Of a stretch of DNA of 64,000 nt, positions 18,601 through 26,493 are shown in pieces. The position numbers and the translations under genes are program-made. The notes under the pieces are model-generated. The model was not told the DNA's origin. It ran no database searches and worked only from the letters and a program-made list of their open reading frames with translations. The DNA comes from Microcosmobacter sp040493455 (GTDB taxonomy: Bacteria > Bacteroidota > Bacteroidia > Flavobacteriales > Flavobacteriaceae). The stretch covers positions 186,001 through 250,000 of the forward strand of contig NZ_JANFDA010000003.1 in the NCBI RefSeq assembly GCF_040493455.1, given 5' to 3'. Numbering within the stretch: the stretch's first letter is position 1; each line of letters opens with the position of its first letter.

Positions 18601-20503
18601 TAATAATTCAGGTGATAAAGAAAAAATACGCTCAGTAATGGAATGGGGAGATATTTCATGGAGTTCTATGGAATCTGCATTTAGGGGGTGTTCAAATATG
18701 GATGTCACTGCCATTGATTCACCAGATCTTACCAATGTAACCTCAATGCGAGGAATGTTTAGAGAGTGCACCTCGTTAATCGGAACTACAGCCTTTAATG
18801 ATTGGAACGTTGCCAATGTAGAAGATATGATACTACTCTTTGCTTCAGCTTCACAATTCAATATAAACATTAGCAATTGGAATGTTTCCAACGTTCAATT
18901 TATGACAGGTATGTTTGATTCTGCTTCTATATTTAATCAGCCTATTGGGAATTGGAACACGGGAAACGTAACCCATATGGGTGGAATGTTTTCAGGTGCT
19001 GAAGATTTCGATCAAGATTTAAATAATTGGGATGTCTCTTCAGTTGAAATAATGGCTGCGTTGTTCGCTAACGCTACAAATTTTAACGGGGATATTACAA
19101 GTTGGAACACCAATACCGTCACCGACATGCTCAGTATGTTTTCAGGTGCACAAGCTTTTAACCAGGATATCAGTGGATGGAATACCAGTAACGTATATAG
19201 GATGTTCAACATGTTTAGAGGAGCAGAAGACTTTAATCAGCCTATTGGTATCTGGAATGTAAGTGGCGTATCATCAATGCGCAATATGTTTAGTGATGCC
19301 TTAGCTTTTAATCAGGATTTGAGTAATTGGGATGTATCATCTGTAACCCATATGGGGAGCATGTTCAATGGCGCTGAAGATTTTGATCAAGATCTAAGTA
19401 ATTGGAATATAGAAAGCTTAAGCACTGCTTCTTCTATGTTTACAGATTCTGGATTATCTAATGCCAATTATGATAACCTCTTAATCGGTTGGGCCACCTT
19501 AGACACAATGGCTGGAGAAACACTTATACCTTCAAATATTAATTTCGGTGGAGGAGACAGCCAATATTGTCTAGGTGAAACGGCAAGAAACACCTTAACC
19601 AATCCTACTGGATTGAATTGGACCATTACCGACGGAGGGCTTAATTGTGCTATAGATATTGTAGTAGCCCCTAAAGTCTATCTCCAAGGAGCTGCTTTAA
19701 ACCCAAATGTAAGTGAAGAGACATTAATGCGTGATGATTTGCGTGTAGCAGGACTATTGCCAACGGTTAGCCCTTACGGTGATGATGCCAGTGTTGATGT
19801 TTCGGTTTTTGATGCTACAGGTAATGATGCCATTGTAGATTGGGTATTTGTAGAGCTAAGAGATAAAGGCGAAAACACTTTAGTTATCGATTCACAATCG
19901 GCTTTATTACAGCGCGATGGAGATGTTGTTGGTATAGACGGAGTTTCGGCATTATCATTTAATCAGGGCATCGACAATTATTTTATAGCGATCAAACACC
20001 GTAATCATTTGGGTATTATGAGTAATAGTGCGATTGGTCTAAGCAATGCGGTAACCATAGTAGATTTCGCTAATGGCAGCACAGCTACATATGGTATCAA
20101 CGCTCAGACTATTCTTGGTATGCCAGTGGGTATTCAGGGGATGTGGGCTGGTGATGATAATGGCGATGGCAAAGTAAACATCATTGGCGCACCAAATGAT
20201 ACGAACACTATCCGTGACGCCGTACTCAACGATCCGATCAACTTGATCATTCAGTTCTACGGCTTTACAGTTTCGGGTTATACCTATGAGGACATCAATC
20301 TCACTGGAGGCGCAAACATTATCGGTGCGGAGAATGATGCGAACGTGTTGAGGGATAATGTACTGAATCATCCCATTAACATCATTTTACAATTCTATGG
20401 CTATAACATTTTGGAGCAGTTACCAGCAGTAGTACCTTCGGCACGGATGGCCTTTGATATAGAGATGACCGACAAGAACAATCAGAAACTAAACAATAAT
20501 TAG
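15623..20503 (+). CDS. Giant surface protein: Gly-rich, Ig-like, DUF285 (BspA-type) and dockerin-like parts
   Basis: Secreted protein of about 1626 residues; function unknown, probably adhesion or matrix. The longest frame begins with TTG at 15608; the tandem ATGs at 15623/15626 precede a signal peptide ending near AWG. Order (residues approximate): Gly-rich region 45-330 with long G runs, 75-odd-residue Ig/HYR-like repeats with paired Cys 420-930, a short PKD-like stretch (INWGDGTVETG...HEYSYPAVYTV), nine 25-residue DUF285 repeats about 1050-1270 (W-N-V-S-N-V...M..MF), and a duplicated dockerin-like module near 1505-1600 with a Ca-loop-like DDNGDGKVN and two copies of the VNIIGA-x-NDTNTIRDAVLN pattern. 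No T9SS sorting domain is visible at the C-terminus. Stands alone and ends at a good terminator. Confidence 0.85.
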   Translation: MMKTISLTEFFKRYGYRLVINTFILTLFLCFLSNSAWGQQVFDYTGGLQSYTVDANAQEGSQLTFKIKGGDGGRAEVCDCKAGGGNGAITEATITIGSNTSAGQIPPGTELRFIVGGKGTDEIRSGCFAGSTGSGGGGTAVLANINAAWQIIAVAGGGGGAYQGHFISCVDRQHGQGGRATTFGGNGGGSGAGTAGSNGTGGAGSGSGVADWVDISGGGGGAFSNGTGDNSTSPSAHPMGGKLGFPSGGAGGTEDDYAGGWGFGGGGSSDEGAGGGGGYSGGGGGSEFDNGGGGGSFANPLYTSNVNITAGSYDNNTEHGYVEVQHECTINVTGFEYINPLCSDDDQGRIQFNYTLSDTGYCDMALDWNLSPSNGWNYLGDGIFRSMRAGDYTLTVTNLGTGDIFEYDFTVSATNVPPVAVCEENITVTLGPDGLYIDPDFAQVMDAGSYHPTCDYVLDLDAQRTIFHCGDVGRETPVILTVTAENGAWDYCTTYVTVLPYEGPTANCVPDFELDLEGQSYKVLSIDDINDNSSFFCEDGTILFAAGTDIHYNCDDLGQTIPITIIMTDLVGNTSECTTMMTVIDSSIPVAICKDTYTLALQNGTAILDPAELDNGSYSNDQCGDLTFSADVETLTCDDVGEQQVTFTVTSANGNSDSCEVTLIVTENGEFTAQCQNITVALDDNGTYTLDPSEIENESIAIGCAPPTFTISQDTFTCDNLGDNLVTLTMTSSDGLQTSSCEATVTVIDDIAPTFDTDLYDEMTIDLRYGGTITSLISVFNSNSSDNCSVQSAGFTGPTSFTCDQLGTSVPSSWTIEDQSGNTYVHNFVVHVINTREVSIACAPIDIDVTNVQGQYTLTDGDIYNILFNADEFTELACYDIMDLTLSQTTFDWAEDPYSVDVTISLTDENGTEHSCTSAVNVNPIDTAFVMTFETSGTFETITIPTTGDGYNYSINWGDGTVETGLTGDATHEYSYPAVYTVLITGDFPRIYFNNSGDKEKIRSVMEWGDISWSSMESAFRGCSNMDVTAIDSPDLTNVTSMRGMFRECTSLIGTTAFNDWNVANVEDMILLFASASQFNINISNWNVSNVQFMTGMFDSASIFNQPIGNWNTGNVTHMGGMFSGAEDFDQDLNNWDVSSVEIMAALFANATNFNGDITSWNTNTVTDMLSMFSGAQAFNQDISGWNTSNVYRMFNMFRGAEDFNQPIGIWNVSGVSSMRNMFSDALAFNQDLSNWDVSSVTHMGSMFNGAEDFDQDLSNWNIESLSTASSMFTDSGLSNANYDNLLIGWATLDTMAGETLIPSNINFGGGDSQYCLGETARNTLTNPTGLNWTITDGGLNCAIDIVVAPKVYLQGAALNPNVSEETLMRDDLRVAGLLPTVSPYGDDASVDVSVFDATGNDAIVDWVFVELRDKGENTLVIDSQSALLQRDGDVVGIDGVSALSFNQGIDNYFIAIKHRNHLGIMSNSAIGLSNAVTIVDFANGSTATYGINAQTILGMPVGIQGMWAGDDNGDGKVNIIGAPNDTNTIRDAVLNDPINLIIQFYGFTVSGYTYEDINLTGGANIIGAENDANVLRDNVLNHPINIILQFYGYNILEQLPAVVPSARMAFDIEMTDKNNQKLNNN
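18781..19430 (+). repeat. In-frame 75-bp tandem repeats (DUF285 units)
   Basis: Trp codons of the repeat recur at 18803, 18878, 18953, 19028, 19103, 19178, 19253, 19328 and 19403, exactly 75 bp apart. Each unit encodes 25 residues of the form SNWNVSNVTxMxxMFxxAxxF, typical of BspA-like DUF285 surface proteins. Divergence between units is too high for recent slippage. Confidence 0.9.
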
Positions 20504-20579
20504 ATCTTATGACCCCTTTATTAATAACAAAGCATGTTCGTGGGAATTTAAAAGGGTGAAGATAACTATAACGATGTGG

Positions 20580-20611
20580 CCTCCTTATCTTTGGGTATAA
20601 GGAGGTTTTAT
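20580..20611 (+). terminator. Intrinsic terminator of the giant surface protein gene
   Basis: CCTCCTTAT (20580-20588) pairs perfectly with ATAAGGAGG (20597-20605), loop of 8 nt, followed by TTTTAT. It lies 76 bp after the stop codon. Confidence 0.85.
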
Positions 20612-21056
20612 ATATAGTTAATTTGATCATTTTTGATTTTTAATGTTCCATTTTGTACTTATGACATCTTAAGCCTTATGAATATATAATGTTATTTTTT
20701 TGTATCGGTAAATAGGCTGAAGTAATTGTTAGATTGTTTTATTTTCTTCAAAGTCTGGGATGTAAAAATTACTGTTTTTAATATTTAGAATCAGATTTAA
20801 AGCCTACTTCCAAATATGAAATGTAGAATAGAATATTAAAATATTTTTTTTATCTTTAGAATTCAATACTCCCTTAGAACATTATTGGTTATTGGTTTAC
20901 TCAAACCTAATGGAAATCCTTAATTTATTAATTAATGATAATTTCGACTGTCACTCAGTTTCTATGATGTTGTAATTGATCAAGTTATTTTAAGAATAAT
21001 TACAAGAATCAAGACTTTGCGATTGTGTAGATTTTATTTTTAAACATTTCACAATT
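20612..21056. other. AT-rich intergenic region at the left edge of the island
   Basis: About 445 bp without a gene on either strand, clearly more AT-rich than the neighbours. No tRNA, direct-repeat pair or integrase remnant is visible that would mark an attachment site. It presumably holds the promoter of the metalloprotease operon, but I see only a weak candidate (TTTG at 21016, then TATTTTTA at 21035, with short spacing). Confidence 0.5.
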
Positions 21057-23108
21057 ATGGATACGCCGTCGCACAGGACTTTAAGGGGATATGCTTTTGA
21101 CCCTTCACTCTCTCAAAGATTAGATACCCATAGAATAAATCAAGTTTATTATAAGGTTCCTTGGGAGACCATCGATTATTCCGATGGTACTATACGGGGT
21201 GAATATGTCGAAATTATTGATTATGATCCGTCTATCTCAAAATTCTATGAGTCCATCAACTTTGATGAAAAAGCAATTCTTGCAAATGACGGTTTAGATC
21301 CAAGTGAAAGCAACCCTAAGTTTCACCAACAGATGGTGTATGCTGTTGTAATGACTACTATTAAAAACTTTGAACGTGCTTTAGGTCGAAAAATAATGTG
21401 GTCCACTCGAAAATTAGATTATAATCCTGAAAAAGGAAAGAAAAAATATGAAGATTATGTTGATAGATTACGAATTTATCCTCATGCATTAAGGGAAGCA
21501 AATGCTTATTATAGTCCATTAAAAAAGGCGCTGCTTTTTGGATATTTTCATTCCAATCCTGTAGATCAAAAGGATCAAATGCCCGGTACTTTAGTTTTTA
21601 CCTGTCTTAGCCATGATATTATTGCGCATGAAACTACACATGCTATACTTGATGGATTACATCGTTATTATAATGAACCCACTAACCCAGATGTACTAGC
21701 TTTTCACGAGGCATTTGCAGATATAGTAGCGCTATTCCAACATTTCTCATTTCCAGATGTGTTAAAACATCAAATAGCAAGTACCAGAGGAGATTTAACA
21801 CAGCAAAACTTGTTAGGTGAGTTGGCTCAACAATTTGGTGTGGCTATTGGAGGACATGGGAGTCTGCGCAATGCTATTGGTTCTATAAATGAAAATACAG
21901 GAGTCTGGGAGCGTAAACAACCAGACCCAAGTGAATATCAAAATACGTTACAGCCTCATGATAGAGGGAGTATTTTAGTTGCAGCAGTGTTTGATGCTTT
22001 TCTATCAATATATGAACGTAGAGTAGCTGACCTTAACCGTATCGCATCCAATGGGACAGGCATTTTACCGTTGGGTGAACTTCATCCAGATTTGGTCAAC
22101 CGACTTTCTACTGAAGCTTCTAAAACATCCCAACATATTTTGTACATGTGTATTAGAGCTCTGGATTACTGTCCTCCAGTAGATATTACCTTTGGGGATT
22201 ATTTAAGAGCTATAATAACAGCTGATACTGATCTAATAGCTGAAGATGTTTATGCATATCGATTAGCTTTTATAGAAGCATTCAAAAAAAGAGGGATTTA
22301 TCCATCTGGTGTAAGATCATTAAGTTCTGAGAGCCTCAAATATCCAACAATAAAAATAAAAGAAGAAAACAATGGTTTAATAAAAATAGTTGCTGATTTT
22401 CTAAGAATGTATGCAAATATAGTTGCATATCATCCAAAAAGAGAGGCTATATATGAGATTACCTATGGAGCTATATCTGGGAGCATAAACACTCATATGA
22501 AACAGTTAATAGGCTATGAGTTTTCGAAAAGAATAACGGGCTTACACCAAAGAATTAATGTAAAGTTCACTCAATCAAGAGAATTCAAGGAACTTACAGG
22601 CTTAATATTTGGAGAAGATGGGGCTGAATTTGGCATTAGAAATTCGCGCACTTATCCTCGTTGGGCTTCTTTTTCAATTCAGAATTTAAGAGTTGTCTCA
22701 AGAGTTGGACCTAATGGCAACAAATTGAATCAGGTGGTGTTTTCTATCATACAAAAATCAGGAGTGATTATTGAAAACGACAAAGTAAAGCGTGTAGAAA
22801 TTCCAGATCGTGATAAACCCCCTAAATTAAATCCTGGGGAGACCTATTACATTTATAAAGGAGGATGTACTTTGATACTAGATTTAGATTCCCGTAAACT
22901 AAAATATGCTATCAAGAAGCCGTTAATTGTTTTCCCTAAAAATAGAAGACCTTCTAGAATACCTGAGTTAAATACCGAAGACATTGAAAAGCAGTTTAAA
23001 TACATTTATGAAACTAATGTTATGACCATGAGTGAATTTCAAAGATATTTTAGTGCTGCAGTAGATTATAATGCTTTAGAGCCTTTTGCAATGCTTCATC
23101 AACATTAA
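21057..23108 (+). CDS. Zinc metalloprotease (gluzincin, M4-like), no signal peptide
   Basis: A 683-residue protein with the zinc motif HETTH at residues 191-195 and a third ligand in E218-A-F-A-D222, the gluzincin (thermolysin clan) arrangement. A later PHDRGSILVAAVFDAF helix may hold the transition-state His. The catalytic core spans about 90-420; residues 430-683 are a separate unrecognised region with a beta-rich middle. There is no signal peptide, unlike secreted M4 enzymes, so it acts in the cytoplasm or is exported by another route, for instance as cargo. First gene of a tight + strand trio (6 bp to the MBL gene, then 11 bp). Fold is well supported; substrate and role are unknown. Confidence 0.82.
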   Translation: MDTPSHRTLRGYAFDPSLSQRLDTHRINQVYYKVPWETIDYSDGTIRGEYVEIIDYDPSISKFYESINFDEKAILANDGLDPSESNPKFHQQMVYAVVMTTIKNFERALGRKIMWSTRKLDYNPEKGKKKYEDYVDRLRIYPHALREANAYYSPLKKALLFGYFHSNPVDQKDQMPGTLVFTCLSHDIIAHETTHAILDGLHRYYNEPTNPDVLAFHEAFADIVALFQHFSFPDVLKHQIASTRGDLTQQNLLGELAQQFGVAIGGHGSLRNAIGSINENTGVWERKQPDPSEYQNTLQPHDRGSILVAAVFDAFLSIYERRVADLNRIASNGTGILPLGELHPDLVNRLSTEASKTSQHILYMCIRALDYCPPVDITFGDYLRAIITADTDLIAEDVYAYRLAFIEAFKKRGIYPSGVRSLSSESLKYPTIKIKEENNGLIKIVADFLRMYANIVAYHPKREAIYEITYGAISGSINTHMKQLIGYEFSKRITGLHQRINVKFTQSREFKELTGLIFGEDGAEFGIRNSRTYPRWASFSIQNLRVVSRVGPNGNKLNQVVFSIIQKSGVIIENDKVKRVEIPDRDKPPKLNPGETYYIYKGGCTLILDLDSRKLKYAIKKPLIVFPKNRRPSRIPELNTEDIEKQFKYIYETNVMTMSEFQRYFSAAVDYNALEPFAMLHQH

Positions 23109-23114
23109 TAGACT

Positions 23115-24587
23115 ATGGAAGAAATAAAAGATGTCGAAATAAGAATGTACCGAGCAGGAACAGGAGATTGCTTTGTATTAAAATTTTTCTCTGATACCTC
23201 TGAGATATTTACCATGATGATTGATGGTGGTACTTGGTCAGGTACGAAGAAAGAATTACAGGTTATTGTAAAAGACCTTAAAAATTATGTGGGTAATAAA
23301 ATCGATTTGTTGGTTATTACACATGAGCACAAAGACCATGTCTATCTGTTTAGTGCTTGTGAGGAGTTATTTACGAACGATTTTGACGTAGATGAGGTTT
23401 GGATGGCTTGGTCTGAGGATGATCAAGACGAAACTGTGAAAGAGTGGAAAGAAAAATATGGGCAAAAGAAAAGAGCCTTGGCCTTAGCTTCTGAAAGAAT
23501 AGATAAAGGAATTAAAAATCAAAATGTTATTAGTCAACTTAAAAATGGATTCCAAGGCGAAAAAGTGGTGAATCGTTTTAAAAACTTTGCTAGTTCCTTA
23601 AATGATTTTAAGGCCCTTCATTTTTCTGTTGATAAGAAGAAAAAATATAAAGGTGGACTCAAAGGGATGGAAGTAGTTAAAAATCAAATTTCCAAGGACA
23701 ATATACGCTATTGTAAGCCAGGTAATATTGAAAAAATTTCTAAACTAGAAGGAGTTAATTTTTACATCCTAGGCCCACCATTATCCATCGATGCCATAAA
23801 AGATCATGGCAGGACAGCAGAAGAAGGAGATCTTTATGATCATAATGAAATTTTAAGAAGAAGTGATTCATTTTCTGCAGCAATCACAAATACAAATTCT
23901 AGTGACAATATTTCACCCTTTGACCCAAGTTATTATAGTAATAGAACTAGTATAAAGAAATATTACAATGACGAAACTGAAGCCTGGCGCACAATCGATC
24001 TCGATTGGTTGGTAAGTGGAGCAGGGAACTTAGCCTTAAGAGTAAATTCAGGTATAAATAATTTAAGCTTGGCAATGGCAATCGAGTTTGAAGATTCAAA
24101 GAAGGTAATGTTATTTCCAGGCGATGCAGAGTTTGGTAGTTGGAAAAGTTGGCACCAAATAGATTGGGAGGAAACAGGTGCGAAAAAGAAGCATCTTACC
24201 GAGGATCTTTTAAACCGTACTGTTTTTTATAAAGTAGCGCATCATCTTAGTCATAATGGAACAGCTAAAGAAAAAGGACTAAAAATGATGAAATCATCGG
24301 ACTTGGTAGCTATGGCAACTTTAGATTTTAAAAAAATCAGTTCTAATTGGAAAAGTACAATGCCAAATAGAGGGATTTTAAAGGATTTGATTAATCAAAC
24401 GAGAGGTAGATTAATAATTATGAACGAAGAAGATTTGTTTTATGATTTTGATGAAAAAGTGCCAATAAGTGAGCGTATTAAAGATGAAAGAAAACGCCTC
24501 ACGGATAAAGAGAAAAGTAAATTTAATGCTTCATATAAGGAGCATAAGTTATACAAACAATATAAGCTTGATGTAACAAAAAATTAA
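23115..24587 (+). CDS. Metallo-beta-lactamase-fold hydrolase (ComEC/Rec2-like)
   Basis: A 490-residue soluble protein of the MBL superfamily. The zinc motif HxHxDH is at residues 70-75 (THEHKDH). Downstream, LFPGDAEFG and KVAHHLSHNGTA are the later metal and active-site motifs of the ComEC/Rec2-type subfamily. No signal peptide and no membrane segments, so this is the hydrolase alone, not a DNA-uptake channel. The C-terminal 60 residues are highly charged. Many such stand-alone proteins occur in defence or toxin loci, where they are nuclease- or phosphodiesterase-like, but the substrate here is open. Sits 6 bp after the metalloprotease and 11 bp before an unknown protein, so the three are almost surely co-expressed. 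Confidence 0.87.
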   Translation: MEEIKDVEIRMYRAGTGDCFVLKFFSDTSEIFTMMIDGGTWSGTKKELQVIVKDLKNYVGNKIDLLVITHEHKDHVYLFSACEELFTNDFDVDEVWMAWSEDDQDETVKEWKEKYGQKKRALALASERIDKGIKNQNVISQLKNGFQGEKVVNRFKNFASSLNDFKALHFSVDKKKKYKGGLKGMEVVKNQISKDNIRYCKPGNIEKISKLEGVNFYILGPPLSIDAIKDHGRTAEEGDLYDHNEILRRSDSFSAAITNTNSSDNISPFDPSYYSNRTSIKKYYNDETEAWRTIDLDWLVSGAGNLALRVNSGINNLSLAMAIEFEDSKKVMLFPGDAEFGSWKSWHQIDWEETGAKKKHLTEDLLNRTVFYKVAHHLSHNGTAKEKGLKMMKSSDLVAMATLDFKKISSNWKSTMPNRGILKDLINQTRGRLIIMNEEDLFYDFDEKVPISERIKDERKRLTDKEKSKFNASYKEHKLYKQYKLDVTKN

Positions 24588-24598
24588 AATATGTAAGT

Positions 24599-25648
24599 AT
24601 GAAACTTTTTGAATTTAAAGAAAATGAAGTCATAACACCAGAGTTGTTATTAGATGATTTGAAATCTATAGAATCCATCATAAATAGCCCAGATTTTGCC
24701 ACCTATGCTCTTTCACAAGACAGAGGCGCTGTAAATTTTGCTATGAGTGGTGATAGGAGCTTAAACGAAAATGATTTGAGTAATCAGTTCATAGCGTTTC
24801 AATTATCCAATAAAAAAGATGGACCTGCAATACTTGAATCATCAGAAGTAACATCTTCAATAAAAGGTTCGACTGAAGAACCAGATGTTCTTATGAATTT
24901 AGAAATGCAATCATTTCATATTGGTAAAGATGTCGATGTTGATAAGAATACAAGAGCTACCATGCGAATCAATATCGGAAAAGATGAAAATTCAACAGAT
25001 AAATATTTTGATACAGCATTTTGGAGCATAGCAGCTGGATTAGATTTATATAATAAAGCAAAACAAAAACCAGCAGATCCAAAAGATTTAAAAGCTGATT
25101 TCAAACAAGCATTTGGTAATAGACCAATCGAAATACCAGGAGGGTTGTCTAAAATGACGTTTGAAGTTGTGAAACATCGTGAGCCAAAATGGTGGCAAAG
25201 AATTTTCAAGTTTTTGCAGTCTGATACTGGTAAGAGCTTAACATCTACTTTAGGTTTTCCTGCCATTACAAATAATGCAATTAGTTTGCTTGATGAATTG
25301 TTAAATAAGTTAGACAGGTCGGAGCCAGACATTTTATTCAAAAGTAGACCACTTAGGCTTGCGTTGTCTGAGAAAGCTAAATTGGATTACACAGGAGGAA
25401 GTGAAAGAATAAAAATAGGTTCATTAACCCCTGGATTTTGTGTTTTGGCAAGAGGTAAGGACTTCAATACATTTATAAATTCCGATGCTTACTATTATCC
25501 AACTTATGGGAAATTGGTTCCTTCAAATGTGAGTAATGCCGATTTGGTAAGAGGGAATTATGATGATCCTTTTGAGAATGTAACTTATTCAATATTCCGT
25601 ATAGGTATGAAATCACACAAGCTAGATCCTGCTTTCAATTTTGGATAA
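24599..25648 (+). CDS. Unknown protein, third gene of the protease-MBL operon
   Basis: A 349-residue protein I do not recognise. No signal peptide and no clear membrane helix; residues 195-240 (WWQRIFKFLQSDTGKSLTST onward) contain an amphipathic or weakly hydrophobic stretch. The N-terminal 70 residues are acidic; the rest looks beta-rich with short helices. The product would be cytoplasmic, or exported by a non-Sec route. Its 11-bp spacing from the MBL gene shows it belongs to the same transcription unit. Possible roles are substrate, inhibitor or targeting partner of the two metalloenzymes; nothing in the sequence decides this. Confidence 0.75.
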   Translation: MKLFEFKENEVITPELLLDDLKSIESIINSPDFATYALSQDRGAVNFAMSGDRSLNENDLSNQFIAFQLSNKKDGPAILESSEVTSSIKGSTEEPDVLMNLEMQSFHIGKDVDVDKNTRATMRINIGKDENSTDKYFDTAFWSIAAGLDLYNKAKQKPADPKDLKADFKQAFGNRPIEIPGGLSKMTFEVVKHREPKWWQRIFKFLQSDTGKSLTSTLGFPAITNNAISLLDELLNKLDRSEPDILFKSRPLRLALSEKAKLDYTGGSERIKIGSLTPGFCVLARGKDFNTFINSDAYYYPTYGKLVPSNVSNADLVRGNYDDPFENVTYSIFRIGMKSHKLDPAFNFG

Positions 25649-25980
25649 AATATAGTTCAATAAAATGAACATATAATTATTGAAATTACTTAAGTAGTGA
25701 GATTCCCTAAAGACTTATTTGCAAAATTGATAATGACCATATTTGTATTGTAGGCATTTAAGACCTCACAGGTTATATAATACTACTTCCTGTATCGGAA
25801 AATAAATCTCTTCACCCTAGCAAGTAGTAATACTTGATTTTAGTTTTAGTTATATATACGATATCATACAGTGTTGATTATCAGTAGTTTTGGTTAATGT
25901 CATTTGTAGTCTATCGTTAGAGCTGCATGATTTAAAAACTGTAAATAATAAATACACTTGTATTTTAAAATGAAACTACT
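25649..25980. other. 332-bp intergenic region
   Basis: AT-rich spacer between the protease-MBL operon and the small aegerolysin-like gene. No ORF above 30 codons that looks real and no strong hairpin terminator. A partial promoter-like match (TACACTTG, one mismatch to TAnnTTTG) lies about 30 bp before the next start. An ATG at 25969 opens a seven-codon frame overlapping the gene start and is probably accidental. Confidence 0.45.
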
Positions 25981-26340
25981 ATGGAAACAATAAATTTTCA
26001 ACTGTTTAATTTGATAAGAACAAATAATCTAAAGCTAGGGAGTTCAGATAGCAGAGATGGAGCTCAGTGGGTGGTAAGTCCACCACAATTGGTTACTCCA
26101 CTCAATGCTGGTGAATGTCAAGGTACTATAACAGCAAATCAAGGAGCAAAATTATATTTTGAGTATAAAATTGAAGGCTCAAGAAACCCTGTAGATTTTT
26201 TATATGTTAATTGTAGGTTAGTCAATGGAGAACCTAGAATTGATGCAGGAACAGGGACTACAGATTATAAAGTAAGTTCCAACTATATTAATGCAGGTCC
26301 TAATCGATGGATTGTTAATATAGATTTTAGAAAGGCTTAG
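25981..26340 (+). CDS. Small beta protein, aegerolysin-like (tentative)
   Basis: A 119-residue, almost wholly beta-strand protein without signal peptide. Its layout follows aegerolysins, including the Cry34-type insecticidal proteins: an N-terminal strand INFQLFNLIRTNNLKL, then a GAQWVVSPPQLV segment (compare the G.W..sP..I pattern), then GECQGTITANQGAKLYFEYKI where the family has '..g.eG.v.Y.i', and a final strand-rich third. Aegerolysins bind specific membrane lipids and form pores with a larger partner. This is resemblance by eye only; other small beta-sandwich families could look the same. It is a single gene lying between a metalloprotease operon and a contractile-sheath operon, which makes a toxin-component role plausible but unproven. 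Confidence 0.5.
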   Translation: METINFQLFNLIRTNNLKLGSSDSRDGAQWVVSPPQLVTPLNAGECQGTITANQGAKLYFEYKIEGSRNPVDFLYVNCRLVNGEPRIDAGTGTTDYKVSSNYINAGPNRWIVNIDFRKA

Positions 26341-26493
26341 TAGTATAGTTATATGACTAAACCTTTCAATATAATAGTTTTACGAAAAGTTAATAAACCT
26401 CTAAAACTATTTGATATGTAGTTTACTCTCATTATTTTGATTGCTTTAAGGAAACACAAATCCACTTTCTTGATAATAGAATAACACATTGAA

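Noticed and set aside
18781..19430. Regular 75-bp repeats resembling a CRISPR-like or tandem array
   Set aside because: They are in-frame DUF285 protein repeats with strong codon-level divergence; no spacers and no cas genes.
15623..19600. Long opposite-strand open frames (for example near 15803-16150 and 16212-16535) within the giant surface gene
   Set aside because: They mirror Gly-rich or repeat-coding DNA, with Thr/Ser/Arg/His-rich improbable translations; shadows of the + strand gene.
20701..25804. TGTATCGG-A/T-AAATA occurring at 20701 and 25791, upstream of two island genes, as a shared regulatory site
   Set aside because: Only two copies, at very different distances (356 and 190 bp) from the start codons; the core also occurs by chance inside mnmE.
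25969..25992. A seven-codon upstream frame overlapping the start of the aegerolysin-like gene
   Set aside because: Very short, no conserved feature; chance frame, so no claim of attenuation is made.
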